Below are positions 25,965-34,808 of a stretch of 64,000 nt of DNA, in pieces. The stretch covers positions 62,001-126,000 of the forward strand of contig JAFKGK010000005.1 in the NCBI GenBank assembly GCA_017307165.1, in the 5' to 3' direction. The notes below the pieces were generated by a model. The model was given only the letters and a program-made list of their open reading frames with translations, searched no databases and was not told the DNA's origin. This DNA is from Candidatus Melainabacteria bacterium. GTDB lineage: Bacteria > Cyanobacteriota > Vampirovibrionia > Obscuribacterales > Obscuribacteraceae. The translations under genes and the position numbers were made by a program. Every line of letters starts with the position of its first letter. The first letter of the stretch is position 1.

Positions 25965-26773
25965 CAAGCGTGCTCCCGGCGATCGGTCACCATGGACGAT
26001 ACCGCAAGCAGGATTGCTGTATAGCAAGCCAGATAGGCCAAGGCGCCCGAAAGTACAGTCGCATCGCATAAGATACCGGCAATCAGGCTGGATCGGATTT
26101 TTGTCGCGGTCTCGAGGTCGGGCAAGAGCCAGTAGGCTCCTTGTAGTAATTTTGCTGTGGCAAGAGTCGGATTGAGTCTGGCGGCAGCCAATAGAGAAGC
26201 ATTAGCATGAGCTGCGATCCAGAGCGCCAGGGTAAAGACCACGGACATCAAAGGCGAGGTAAAGCAGGCAAAAAATATCGACATTGCCACCACAAAGGCT
26301 ATCTCTGCATAAGTCAGTGCTGCCGCGCAAGCCAGATTGCAAAATAAGGCTCCAGTGGCGCTTGAATCGATCGGTCCCGTGGCAAAAATGAGCATCAAAT
26401 AGAGCCAGATAGACATGAGGACTACCAGTACTCCGAGGCAGGCGCTGATACCGGCAAATTTGCCCACCACATATTGTGCTGCTCCCACCGGTTTGCTAAA
26501 GACAAATTGGATGGTGCCTCTTTCTCGCTCTTTGTAGAGCAAATTGGCGCCAGCAAAAATGGCGATCGCCGAGCCGATCAGATCTATTGCGGCCAGGCCG
26601 ATGTCCTGGATGATACGCACTTGTTGACCGATGGACAGAGAGCCAAGGACCTGGCCAAGGATCAAGAGTCCGATAGCAAAGGCAAAAAATGCATAGACGA
26701 TCTTGTCGCGCGATACCTCGCGAAAAGTGTTGAGAGCAATGGCTCTGGTGGCTCCGAAAAATGGATCTTTCAA
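25964..26773 (-). CDS. ABC-2 type transporter permease
   Basis: Membrane subunit with six predicted helices and the conserved cytoplasmic start (ALNTFREVSRDKIVYAFF) plus YKERERGTIQFVFSKP between helices 2 and 3, a hallmark of NosY/ABC-2 permeases. The start is TTG within TTGA, overlapping the ATPase gene by four bases. It is located between the sigma factor and pilus genes. Homologous ABC pairs next to pilus genes are known in Myxococcus (PilGHI), where they help pilus assembly; a similar role here is inference. Confidence 0.85.
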   Translation of the reverse strand: MKDPFFGATRAIALNTFREVSRDKIVYAFFAFAIGLLILGQVLGSLSIGQQVRIIQDIGLAAIDLIGSAIAIFAGANLLYKERERGTIQFVFSKPVGAAQYVVGKFAGISACLGVLVVLMSIWLYLMLIFATGPIDSSATGALFCNLACAAALTYAEIAFVVAMSIFFACFTSPLMSVVFTLALWIAAHANASLLAAARLNPTLATAKLLQGAYWLLPDLETATKIRSSLIAGILCDATVLSGALAYLACYTAILLAVSSMVTDRREHA

Positions 26774-27513
26774 GGCGCTGCCTCTCGATCCTCAATGGCA
26801 TCAAAAAAATAATCCTGTATGGATATGTTTGCCAGATCGGCTGTCAGTGCTCTTTTTATGATACGGCCCTGGTTCATCACGGCAATTTCATCACAAAGTA
26901 TCCGCACATCCTCCAGGAGGTGGGTATTGAGAAAAACGGTCTTGCCTCTCTGCTTGAGCGATTTGACGATCTCTCGCACATCGTGGATACCGATAGGATC
27001 GAGACCAGACATAGGCTCATCGAGAAATAATAAATCCGGATCGTTGATGAGGGCCTGAGCAAGGCCGGCGCGCTGCAACATGCCTTTGCTATAAGCCGCA
27101 AGTCTTTTGTCCGCATGAGGCATCAAACCGGTCAAGCCCAGCATCTCTGTGACCCGGTCTTTTTTTGCACGGCCTGTAAGCCCAAAGAGCGAGGCTGCAA
27201 AATCGAGAAACTCACGTCCGGTCAAATGGCCGTAAAAAAAAGGGTTTTCGGGTAGGTAGCCGATTTTATGCTTGACGATCGGATCATTTGGGGCTCGACC
27301 TAAAATAGTGATCTTGCCGCTATCGGGACGCACCAGATTGATCAGCATCTTGACCGTTGTGGTCTTGCCGGCTCCATTTGGGCCAATGAGGCCAAAAACG
27401 CAGCCGGCCTCGATCGATAGATCGAGGTCGGTTACGACTCTTTTGCGATGCATGAAAAAACCAGAGACTCTGTCCTTTTGTAGGTTAGAGGCCTCGATTG
27501 CCTTCATCGACAC
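26770..27513 (-). CDS. ABC transporter ATP-binding protein
   Basis: ATPase with Walker A GPNGAGKTTTVK, signature YSKGMLQRAGLAQA, Walker B LLFLDEPMSGLDPIG and switch His in LNTHLLEDV. It pairs with the overlapping permease. It begins 12 bases after the sigma-factor stop, so the two are likely co-transcribed. A PilI-type role (ABC ATPase of pilus loci) is possible by position, but the substrate is unknown. Confidence 0.9.
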   Translation of the reverse strand: MSMKAIEASNLQKDRVSGFFMHRKRVVTDLDLSIEAGCVFGLIGPNGAGKTTTVKMLINLVRPDSGKITILGRAPNDPIVKHKIGYLPENPFFYGHLTGREFLDFAASLFGLTGRAKKDRVTEMLGLTGLMPHADKRLAAYSKGMLQRAGLAQALINDPDLLFLDEPMSGLDPIGIHDVREIVKSLKQRGKTVFLNTHLLEDVRILCDEIAVMNQGRIIKRALTADLANISIQDYFFDAIEDREAAP

Positions 27514-27525
27514 TATGCCGCCAGA

Positions 27526-28413
27526 TCAGGACTTGCTGCCTGGGGCTTTTTTGCTCTGGGTGATGATCTTGTTGAGCTCGGTAGTGGCGGCCCTCAAACG
27601 TCTCGATACCTGCATCTGCGAGATGCCGAGACGACGTGCGACCTCTGTTTGGCTCAGATCTTCGTAGAAGGTCAATTGCACTACCTCGCGTAGACCATCG
27701 CGCAGCTGCTTGATGGCTTCTGCGAGCATAAAGCGGTCTTCTTTTGCGAGCTGATTGGTGTGGTAACGCGAATCGACGAGGGTGTCGATCAGCGATTGCT
27801 CCGAACCTGCATCGTTTGAAAGAGCCTGGTCGAGAGAGATCAGAGTGCGGCGACGATCGACTTCGTAGGCTTCGTTGACGCGGCTGACCGGTATCTCGAG
27901 CTCGATGGCGATCTCGATGTCGCTGGGCTCGCGGCCTAGCTTGGCGGTGAGGTTTTGGACAAGACGGTTTATGCGGAATGACAGCTCCTGCAACTCGCGA
28001 GGAGCGCGGATCATAGCTGTCTTGTCGCGCAGATAGTGCCTGATCTCGCCTGTAATCAGGTGAGTGGCATAGGTCTGAAACTTGGCGCCGGCATCTGGCT
28101 TAAACTGGTCGACGGCCTTGATCAAACCGATCGAGCCGACCTGGATGAGATCTTCGACAGGGTCGGTGGATCTACGCGCAAGGCCATAAGCAATGCGCTT
28201 GACCAGGGGCAAGGCTGCCTGGATGATCGAATCTCTCAGTGCCGGATCGCGAGACTCGGCATACATCGACAACCAGGTATGGATCTGGTCCTGGTTTTTA
28301 TTGTCGGCCTTGGCCGAGATCGGGGACGGAATGTCGTCTCCACTTTCTTGCACTTCGTTTATCACCACGGCTTGCGTCTTTATGCTGGGATTAATTTGTA
28401 ATTCTGGGGACAT
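27526..28413 (-). CDS. RNA polymerase sigma factor, group 3 (SigF/SigB type)
   Basis: Regions 2, 3 and 4 of sigma-70 without a region 1.1. Region 2 includes DLIQVGSIGLIKAVDQF and the -10 recognition helix AKFQTYATHLITGEIRHYLRD; region 4 ends in the helix-turn-helix LSQTEVARRLGISQMQVSRRL. This pattern fits SigF/SigB/FliA-like alternative factors. The ATG at 28413 is preferred; an in-frame TTG 18 codons upstream at 28467 has no better ribosome site. The gene lies between pilC and the ABC/pilD/pilM block. In Synechocystis SigF controls pilus genes, so a local role in pilus expression is plausible, but that is inference. Confidence 0.88.
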   Translation of the reverse strand: MSPELQINPSIKTQAVVINEVQESGDDIPSPISAKADNKNQDQIHTWLSMYAESRDPALRDSIIQAALPLVKRIAYGLARRSTDPVEDLIQVGSIGLIKAVDQFKPDAGAKFQTYATHLITGEIRHYLRDKTAMIRAPRELQELSFRINRLVQNLTAKLGREPSDIEIAIELEIPVSRVNEAYEVDRRRTLISLDQALSNDAGSEQSLIDTLVDSRYHTNQLAKEDRFMLAEAIKQLRDGLREVVQLTFYEDLSQTEVARRLGISQMQVSRRLRAATTELNKIITQSKKAPGSKS

Positions 28414-28623
28414 CGTTTTACTGCCTTCACCATATCTATCATCTATAGCCCTAAGGCAGAGTACCAAACATATTAAACAATTGCTACTCTTTCATGCGGA
28501 AAACCGGATGCCAAGAAAGAAAGTCGCATCGTTATCGGCTGAAACCATGCCTGGTGGCATTTTTTTGCCGACCTTGGCCTGGATGCAATAAGATGAGCGC
28601 CGGTTAATCAAAGTTAATTATAG

Positions 28624-29868
28624 CTAACGCAGCTGATTGATCACGGTAAAGATAGGGAGATACATGCCAACCACTACCGAGCCTACGATACCGCCAATGC
28701 CTACGACCATTATCGGTTCGAGCAGAGAGGTCAGAGCTTCGACGGCGTTCTCGACTTCCATGTCATAAAAATCAGCGACCTTTGAGAGCATGTCGTCCAG
28801 CCGTCCGGTTTCTTCACCGACTGCCACCATCTGCGTGACCATGGCAGGAAAGACCCTGGAGCGGCTCATGGGCTTGGATAGGCTGCCGCCCTGTCTGACT
28901 TCGTTGTAGATTTTTTGTACAGAATCAGCCACCACAGCATTGCCTGCAGTGTCCTTGACTACGTCCAGGGCAGTCAGCATGGGTACGCCTGCTCGCAAAA
29001 GGGTGCCAAAGGTTCGCGAAAAACGAGCAATGGCGATCTTCCCGATCATTTCACCCACCATGGGGAGATTGAAGAGAAACATGTCGATCTGGTAGCGGCC
29101 AAGCGGAGTCTGGTAATACCTCTTGAGCATAAAGATGCCGACAGTCACTGCGATGGCAAAGAGTATCGCCCAGATGGAGCGCATATATTGGGAGAGTGAA
29201 ATGAGAAATTGAGTATAAGCCGGCAGTTCGCCGCCGATATTGCGGAAGAGGCCCTCGAAGATCGGCAGGATGAAGGTCAACATGCCCCAAAATACGCCGA
29301 TGGCTATGAGCAATACGACGGTCGGATAGACCATGGCTGAGCGTACTTTTTGATTGAGCTTGCTCTTGTATTCGAGAAAATCGGCCAGTCTTTTGAGGAC
29401 GTCGGCCAGGATGCCACCAGTCTCACCAGCGCGCACCATCGATACGTATAATTTGTCAAAGATGTCCGGATGCTTGGCGAGGGCGTCCGATAGCGAGATG
29501 CCTGATTCGATAGAGAGGCGCACGTCATCCAGCGCTCGTTTGAGCTTGCGATTTGGACATTGCTCGACGATGATGGTCAGCGTGCGCAGCATAGCCACGC
29601 CTGAGGAGATCATGGCCGCAAACTGCCGCGAAAAGACCACCATGTCTTTGAGTGAGATAAACTCAAAGAGGCCCGATTGCATGATGTCGGCAAGACTGCT
29701 CGAGGACAATCTGGCAAGCATGTCACTGCTGGTGGTGCGCTCCCTGATCTCCAGCACGTCAATACCACGGGCCTTGAGACGGGCGCGCAATACCGAGGCC
29801 GAGTCCGCTCTGGCCGTGGCTTCTTGGATCTTGCCTTGCTGATCCCTCAGTTTGTAGACAAACTCCAT
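28624..29868 (-). CDS. pilC: Type IV pilus inner-membrane platform protein PilC
   Basis: Two tandem T2SS-F domains: first about residues 75-195 (FSRQFAAMISSGVAMLRTL), second about 275-400 (FSRTFGTLLRAGVPMLTAL), each with the conserved GETGG or GEETGRLDDML segment, and three transmembrane helices (about 175-195, 225-245, 380-405). An N-terminal cytoplasmic extension of about 70 residues starts MEFVYKLRDQQGK, as in PilC. It connects the pilus with the PilB and PilT motors. It follows pilT by 34 bases. Confidence 0.93.
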   Translation of the reverse strand: MEFVYKLRDQQGKIQEATARADSASVLRARLKARGIDVLEIRERTTSSDMLARLSSSSLADIMQSGLFEFISLKDMVVFSRQFAAMISSGVAMLRTLTIIVEQCPNRKLKRALDDVRLSIESGISLSDALAKHPDIFDKLYVSMVRAGETGGILADVLKRLADFLEYKSKLNQKVRSAMVYPTVVLLIAIGVFWGMLTFILPIFEGLFRNIGGELPAYTQFLISLSQYMRSIWAILFAIAVTVGIFMLKRYYQTPLGRYQIDMFLFNLPMVGEMIGKIAIARFSRTFGTLLRAGVPMLTALDVVKDTAGNAVVADSVQKIYNEVRQGGSLSKPMSRSRVFPAMVTQMVAVGEETGRLDDMLSKVADFYDMEVENAVEALTSLLEPIMVVGIGGIVGSVVVGMYLPIFTVINQLR

Positions 29869-29902
29869 TTATCTATACCGATCTTATTTTGTCTTGTCCC
29901 GA

Positions 29903-31054
29903 TCAAAATCTGCCAAAACTGCTGCCACCATATCGAGTGTCGAGGCGAGTCTCGGTCTTTTTGGCTGCTTGCGAGGAGTTTAGCATCGACTCGAGGTCTT
30001 CGGGACGGCTAGATTTGGCCAGGGCCTCGGCCTGATGTATCTTGCCCTGCCTGACCAGGTTCGCAAGGCAGGACTCGAGGGTCTGCATGCCTTGTGCACC
30101 TCCCATCTGCATCGAACCGTACATCTGAGCGGTCTTGGCTTCGCGGATGAGGTTGGCGATAGCTGGAGTGTTGGTGAGGACCTCCATCGCGAGTACGCGG
30201 CCACTGGTGATGGGGGACTCGCCAGCGCTATCATCCGCTCGAGGCAACAGAGTCTGGGAGAGCACCGCTACCAGTGCGTGGGAGAGCATGATGCGGATTT
30301 GCTGTTGTTGATCTGGGGGAAATACATCGATGATGCGATCCACGCTCTGAGGTGCGGAGCTGGTGTGGATGGTGCTAAAGACCAGATGCCCGGTCTCGGC
30401 TGCCGTGAGGGCTAGATGAATAGTCTCTAGATCTCGCATTTCGCCTACGAGTATGACGTCGGGGTCTTCTCTCAAGCCAGCTCTGAGGGCATTGGCAAAA
30501 GATCTGGTGTCTGAGCCGAGCTCCCTCTGGCTGACAAAAGATCGCTTATTGCTGTGCAAAAACTCGATGGGATCTTCGATGGTGAGTATGTGCCTGGCGT
30601 CGCGCTCGTTGATGGCATTGATCATGGAGGCGAGGGTCGTCGATTTGCCCGAGCCTGTCGGACCGGTGACCAGGACCAGCCCGCGGGGCTTGTCTATGAG
30701 CTCGTTGACGATTGGGGGCAGATCCAATTCTTGGATGGTCGGGATGCGCGACAGCACCACCCTCAGTGCTGCTGCAAAATTGCCGCGGTCTTTGTAGACA
30801 TTGACCCTAAATCTCCCCAGTCCATCGATGCCAAAGCCGCAGTCCAGCTCCCAGTGCTTTTTGACTGTCTCTCTTTGATCGGCATTGAGGCAGCTAAAAA
30901 TGAGGCGTTCTGTGTCCTCGGGCGATAGTTCGGGCAGGCTGGTCCGGATTAGTTTGCCAGCGACGCGCATGATTGGCGGCTCTCCGGCCTTGATGTGCAG
31001 GTCGGATGCCGTGCGATCCACGACCAATTGGAGCAATTCTTGCATCTCGATCAT
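29903..31054 (-). CDS. pilT: Type IV pilus retraction ATPase PilT
   Basis: Hexameric ATPase that depolymerises pili. It has an N-terminal PAS-like domain, Walker A GPTGSGKSTT (131-140), the Asp box/Walker B region REDPDVILVGEMRD, the His box HLVFSTIHTSSA, and the AIRNLIRE-equivalent (AIANLIREAKTAQM) that is specific to PilT rather than PilB. A C-terminal extension of about 30 residues (TETRLDTRYGGSSFGRF) goes beyond the standard PilT. GAGGAG lies 10 bases before the ATG; the gap from pilB is 17 bases. Confidence 0.94.
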   Translation of the reverse strand: MIEMQELLQLVVDRTASDLHIKAGEPPIMRVAGKLIRTSLPELSPEDTERLIFSCLNADQRETVKKHWELDCGFGIDGLGRFRVNVYKDRGNFAAALRVVLSRIPTIQELDLPPIVNELIDKPRGLVLVTGPTGSGKSTTLASMINAINERDARHILTIEDPIEFLHSNKRSFVSQRELGSDTRSFANALRAGLREDPDVILVGEMRDLETIHLALTAAETGHLVFSTIHTSSAPQSVDRIIDVFPPDQQQQIRIMLSHALVAVLSQTLLPRADDSAGESPITSGRVLAMEVLTNTPAIANLIREAKTAQMYGSMQMGGAQGMQTLESCLANLVRQGKIHQAEALAKSSRPEDLESMLNSSQAAKKTETRLDTRYGGSSFGRF

Positions 31055-31071
31055 CTTGATTACGCTCCTCT

Positions 31072-33117
31072 TTAGTGCTTGTGGCTCTGACAGTAGGGAC
31101 AGACGGACCAGTCTCCGTGTATTTCGGCATCACAAGTGCGGCATGCGTATTCCTGATCTGCATCTGCTCTGGCGAGACCGCATTTGGGGCAGCTGGCCCA
31201 GTCTTCTTGCTGCAGTGTGCCACAACGGACACAACTGGTCTTGAGCTCGTGTTGGCAAAAAGGGCATTTGACAAAGTCTTCGGATATAGGATTGCGGCAC
31301 TTGCTACACAATTTTTCTTCGGCAGAGTCGGAGAGAGTAACTCGCACTACTTCTTCGCTAGTTGTGTAGCCCTGACCTACCAGTCTGATGCTGTAGTCCT
31401 TGAGAGAGATCATTGCCGATTGCTTGGCTGCAAGCCTGATCATGGCCGTAGGGGAGTCCTTGCAGATGAGGTCGCGGATCTCGTCGTTCATGCGCATTAC
31501 TTCAAAGACTCCGATCCGGTTGCGGTAGCCTGTCTGGTGGCAGTCGTCGCAGCCTCTGCCCTTTTTAAAGACAGGCCATTGCTTGTCGTCCAGCTCGAGC
31601 TTGTAATAGGCCACCGTCGAGTCAGCCAGTCTGTCTTGCGTCTTGTCTAGAAGGCCGAGATACTCCAGAGTAGATCTTTCTGGGCTATAAGACTCCTTGC
31701 AGGATTCGCAGACCCTCCTCAATAGTCTTTGAGCGATGACGCCGATTGTCGCAGATGCCACCAGATATGGATCGACCTCCATCTCGGCCAGGCGTGTCAC
31801 TGCTCCTGGTGCGTCGTTGGTGTGCAAGGTGGTAAAGACCAGGTGGCCTGTAAGTGCAGCTTCTACTGCTATTTTTGCCGTCTCTCTGTCCCTGGTCTCA
31901 CCCACCAGGATGATATCCGGGTCCTGCCTCAAAAATGACCTGAGGATGCGTGCAAAATCCAGGCCTTTTTCTCTCAATACCTGCACCTGCGTAATACCGG
32001 CCATCTCGTATTCGATGGGGTCTTCGGCAGTGAGTATATTGACCTCGGGAGTGTTTTTTTCGGCCAGGGCTGAGTAGAGGGTCGTCGTCTTGCCGGAGCC
32101 GGTGGGGCCGGTGACAAAGATAATGCCATAGGGCTTCATCACCATCTCTCTGATCAGATTGAGAGTCTCGGGCTCAGTGACTAGGTGCTCGAGACCAAAT
32201 GTAGTGCCCGACTTGTCGAGTTGGCGCATGACGACTTTTTCGCCGTGCTTGCTGGGGATAGTGGAGACCCTAAAATCTATATCTTTGCCACTGAATCTAA
32301 CGCGGATGCGTCCGTCCTGCGGCAGGCGGCGTTCGGCGATATCGAGGTCGGCCATGATCTTGTAACGAGAGACCAGAGCGGCTTGAATGGCCTTGGGCAA
32401 GCGGCGGTCTACAAAGAGCACGCCGTCGAGTCGGTAGCGCACTATGACGTTTTTGTCCTGGGGCTCGATGTGTACATCCGAGCACTGTCTCTTGATCGCC
32501 TTGGCGAGGATCTGATTGGCGAGTTGGACGATCGGAGCGTCCTGGGCCTGGCGAGCCAGGTCGAGGTCGTTGATGGCTTCTTCGTAGTCGATCAGAACGT
32601 CCAGGCTGGAAAGGTCTACCTCAGACTCGATAAATGTCTGCTCTGCCTGGTGCTCCCATTCGTCCGATAATTCTTCTTGGCGGCGGGAGTAGACGGTCTC
32701 CATAAAGTGCTGGAAATCATCCTCTGTGCATACCACCGGCCTGACCGTTACGCTCTTTAGCCTGTATTTGATGTCGTCCATGGCCAAAAGATTGTTGGGA
32801 TTGACCATGGCAAGAGTGAGATCCTTGCCCTCTAAGCTGAGAGGCACGACCTGGTGCTGTCTCATCACTTTTTCGGGCAGGAGCTCCAGAGCCTGAGCCT
32901 CGGCCGAGACCTTATTGAGCGAGACGTATTTGCAACCATACTGGGTCTCCAGTGCTGATTTGAGGTGGTTTTCGTTGGCCAGCCCCAGGCGCGAAAGGAT
33001 CAAAGAGATAGGCTCGCCGGTGCGCATCCTCTCTTGTTGTACGATCTTGAGTTCTTCGCTGGTGATCAGCCCGTTGTCCACGAGCAGTTCACCGATCTCT
33101 TTTTTGATGAGGGCCAT
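31072..33117 (-). CDS. pilB: Type IV pilus extension ATPase PilB with three C-terminal zinc ribbons
   Basis: Hexameric motor that drives pilus extension. Residues 1-145 are MshEN-like, and the ATPase core has Walker A GPTGSGKTTTLYS (337-349), Asp box LTAEDPIEYE, Walker B LRQDPDIILVGETRD and the internal zinc site Cys470/473/523/526 usual for PilB/GspE. After the normal C-terminus (about residue 595) there is an added tail of three near-identical zinc ribbons, each CxxC-10-CxxC: Cys604/607/618/621, 629/632/643/646 and 659/662/673/676. This tail is not part of standard PilB and resembles double-zinc-ribbon modules used for protein contacts. A small hairpin replaces a clear ribosome site upstream. 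Confidence 0.93.
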   Translation of the reverse strand: MALIKKEIGELLVDNGLITSEELKIVQQERMRTGEPISLILSRLGLANENHLKSALETQYGCKYVSLNKVSAEAQALELLPEKVMRQHQVVPLSLEGKDLTLAMVNPNNLLAMDDIKYRLKSVTVRPVVCTEDDFQHFMETVYSRRQEELSDEWEHQAEQTFIESEVDLSSLDVLIDYEEAINDLDLARQAQDAPIVQLANQILAKAIKRQCSDVHIEPQDKNVIVRYRLDGVLFVDRRLPKAIQAALVSRYKIMADLDIAERRLPQDGRIRVRFSGKDIDFRVSTIPSKHGEKVVMRQLDKSGTTFGLEHLVTEPETLNLIREMVMKPYGIIFVTGPTGSGKTTTLYSALAEKNTPEVNILTAEDPIEYEMAGITQVQVLREKGLDFARILRSFLRQDPDIILVGETRDRETAKIAVEAALTGHLVFTTLHTNDAPGAVTRLAEMEVDPYLVASATIGVIAQRLLRRVCESCKESYSPERSTLEYLGLLDKTQDRLADSTVAYYKLELDDKQWPVFKKGRGCDDCHQTGYRNRIGVFEVMRMNDEIRDLICKDSPTAMIRLAAKQSAMISLKDYSIRLVGQGYTTSEEVVRVTLSDSAEEKLCSKCRNPISEDFVKCPFCQHELKTSCVRCGTLQQEDWASCPKCGLARADADQEYACRTCDAEIHGDWSVCPYCQSHKH

Positions 33118-33121
33118 GATA

Positions 33122-33136
33122 AATAGGTCGCCTATT
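33122..33136 (-). promoter_or_regulatory. Small hairpin in the pilB leader
   Basis: AATAGG and CCTATT pair around a three-base loop and end only 4 bases before the pilB ATG. No Shine-Dalgarno sequence lies at a normal distance; the only AGG is inside the stem. This could limit initiation or work through coupling with the upstream gene. The stem has only six base pairs, so chance is not excluded. Confidence 0.3.
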
Positions 33137-33160
33137 GGAAGACAGGATTTGCAATCATCC

Positions 33161-33655
33161 CTATTTTAGATCTGCCCCGTTTGCATCGTCCTTAATAGGA
33201 GCGACTGACTGTATGCGCATCACTCTTTGGCCACCATTGATGCCGACAAATCCTTTTACCCTCACTCTTTCCCCCACATAGGGCAAAAGCAGTGCATTGC
33301 AACCCTCGTATCCCCGGTATTTGACGGCGAGAAACAAATTGTCCGTCCCGTCCTGGACTATGCCAGGAGTGATACCGCCACCGACGCACTTGAGAGCGCA
33401 AGCTTTGTGGCTTTTGCCGCGACCAGGGCCCATGGTCTGGGAGGCATAGCACCAGGCATCCACTACCTCGCCCTCAATCTCTACGATTTGCATTTGGGAT
33501 TTTCTACCTTGCAATTCTCCAGGGCCGCGGGCGATTTGGATTTTTTTTCCTTCGCCTTTTAAAGAGTCTGGCGCCTTGGTCTGCATGACTAAATACGTTG
33601 CGGCAGCACCCGTGGCAAGGCCTAAAAAAAAGATAGATATGGGAGTAAACTTCAT
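33161..33655 (-). CDS. Membrane-anchored periplasmic protein with a Cys/His motif
   Basis: A hydrophobic N-terminus (about residues 5-24) anchors or exports the protein. The mature part looks like a small OB-like beta barrel: IVEIEGEVVDAWCY at the start and VGERVRVKGFVG near the end. Between them lies a patterned motif with Cys69, His83, Cys86, Cys90 (DAWCY ... KSHKACALKC) and a further Cys119. I have seen this 'VDxxCY...H..CA..C' pattern in unassigned periplasmic proteins of several phyla; metal or heme binding is possible but not shown. It lies 43 bases before pilB and 18 bases after the TPR gene, in the same direction. Confidence 0.65.
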   Translation of the reverse strand: MKFTPISIFFLGLATGAAATYLVMQTKAPDSLKGEGKKIQIARGPGELQGRKSQMQIVEIEGEVVDAWCYASQTMGPGRGKSHKACALKCVGGGITPGIVQDGTDNLFLAVKYRGYEGCNALLLPYVGERVRVKGFVGINGGQRVMRIQSVAPIKDDANGADLK

Positions 33656-33673
33656 GGGAATAAAATTGTGCTC

Positions 33674-34807
33674 TTATTTGATCTTGAGCTCGCGCTTGAG
33701 ATTTTGCAGGCGAGCTTGAGTTTCTTTGTCTTTGGCATCGAGCTTCAAGGCTGTCTCGTACTCGCGCAGAGCGCCTTGCTTGTCTTTGCCATAGCCTTCG
33801 AGATCTATACCAAGCCGCAAGTGTCCTCGAGCAAAATCTGGATTAAACGCCAGACCGGCACGATAAGACTTAATGCCCCAGTCGGGCAGATTGAGCTGAT
33901 CAAAGACATCGCCCAGGCAAAAGAGCATGCGTGCCTTGAGCTTGGTGTCTGTAATGCGGGCAAGGGCGGCATTTTTGGCGGATTCGACTTGTGAGGGCCT
34001 CAACTCTGCGATCAGGGTCTTGAGCCTGACCTTGAGCTGAAACATCTCATTGCCTTGCGCAGTAGCAATCAGGCAAAATGAGACCTCGAGTGCTTTGACC
34101 GGGTCTTTTTTGGGGTTTTTGCTGTCGCTCAGCATATTGACGTAGGCTAGATTGGACTGGCGGTTAAAGGGATCCTGATCAAAGTTTTTCTCAAAAAAAT
34201 CGCGGGCTTTGTCCCATTCTTTGAGATTTTTGTGCACCATGCCCATCTGATAACGCCAGAGATTAGTCTCAGGACCCAGCTGCCTGGCTTTTTGGAGATA
34301 GGCCAGCGCACCCTTGTTATCGCCGTCGCCCATGGTGGCATCGCCCAGAGCAATGTAGATCTGCGGATTTTTGGGCTCGATTGTCTGAGCTTTTTTGTAT
34401 TCGGCCAGGGCACGGTCAAAATCGTTTTGGTTGTGATAGATATAGCCCGAAGTCAAATGCGCACCATAGCTATCAGGAAAGCGTTTGACTGCTAGATCCG
34501 CTGCTGATCTGGCTTTGGTGTATTGCCGATCCTGTAGATACATCTGGGCCAGCCGATTGAAAGCCTCGGCTTTAGCATCTTTGCATTTGGTGGCAGCAAG
34601 ATATTGCTCTTGTGCTTCGCCGGCAAAGCCGATTTCTTCAAAGTATTTGCCAGCCTGCAGTCTTACTGCGTATGACTCGGGGTTGCTTTTGAGAGATTTT
34701 TCGATTTGAGCCTGGGTGATCTTTGGATTGGCGGCCATGCAAGAGTGGGCGCAAAAGATTGCTACCGCGACCAGCACGGATGCAGGCAAATAAGAACGAT
34801 ATCGCAT
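33674..34807 (-). CDS. Exported TPR-repeat protein
   Basis: A signal peptide (about residues 1-25, ending CMAA) is followed by about eight tetratricopeptide repeats (for example YLAATKCKDAKAEAFNRLAQMYLQ; LAEYKKAQTIEPKNPQIYIALG; FNPDFARGHLRLGIDLEGYG). It is probably a periplasmic protein-interaction scaffold. Its position before pilB and after the TadG-like gene makes a role like PilF/PilW or TadD (secretin assembly TPR proteins) attractive; those are lipoproteins, whereas no clear lipobox is seen here. It starts one base after the preceding gene's stop. Confidence 0.75.
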   Translation of the reverse strand: MRYRSYLPASVLVAVAIFCAHSCMAANPKITQAQIEKSLKSNPESYAVRLQAGKYFEEIGFAGEAQEQYLAATKCKDAKAEAFNRLAQMYLQDRQYTKARSAADLAVKRFPDSYGAHLTSGYIYHNQNDFDRALAEYKKAQTIEPKNPQIYIALGDATMGDGDNKGALAYLQKARQLGPETNLWRYQMGMVHKNLKEWDKARDFFEKNFDQDPFNRQSNLAYVNMLSDSKNPKKDPVKALEVSFCLIATAQGNEMFQLKVRLKTLIAELRPSQVESAKNAALARITDTKLKARMLFCLGDVFDQLNLPDWGIKSYRAGLAFNPDFARGHLRLGIDLEGYGKDKQGALREYETALKLDAKDKETQARLQNLKRELKIK

Positions 34808-34808
34808 C

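Noticed and set aside
28546-28566. ATGCC/GGCAT hairpin followed by eight T bases on the plus strand
   Set aside because: No plus-strand gene lies upstream, and the stem has only five base pairs; it is probably chance in the gap before the sigma-factor gene.
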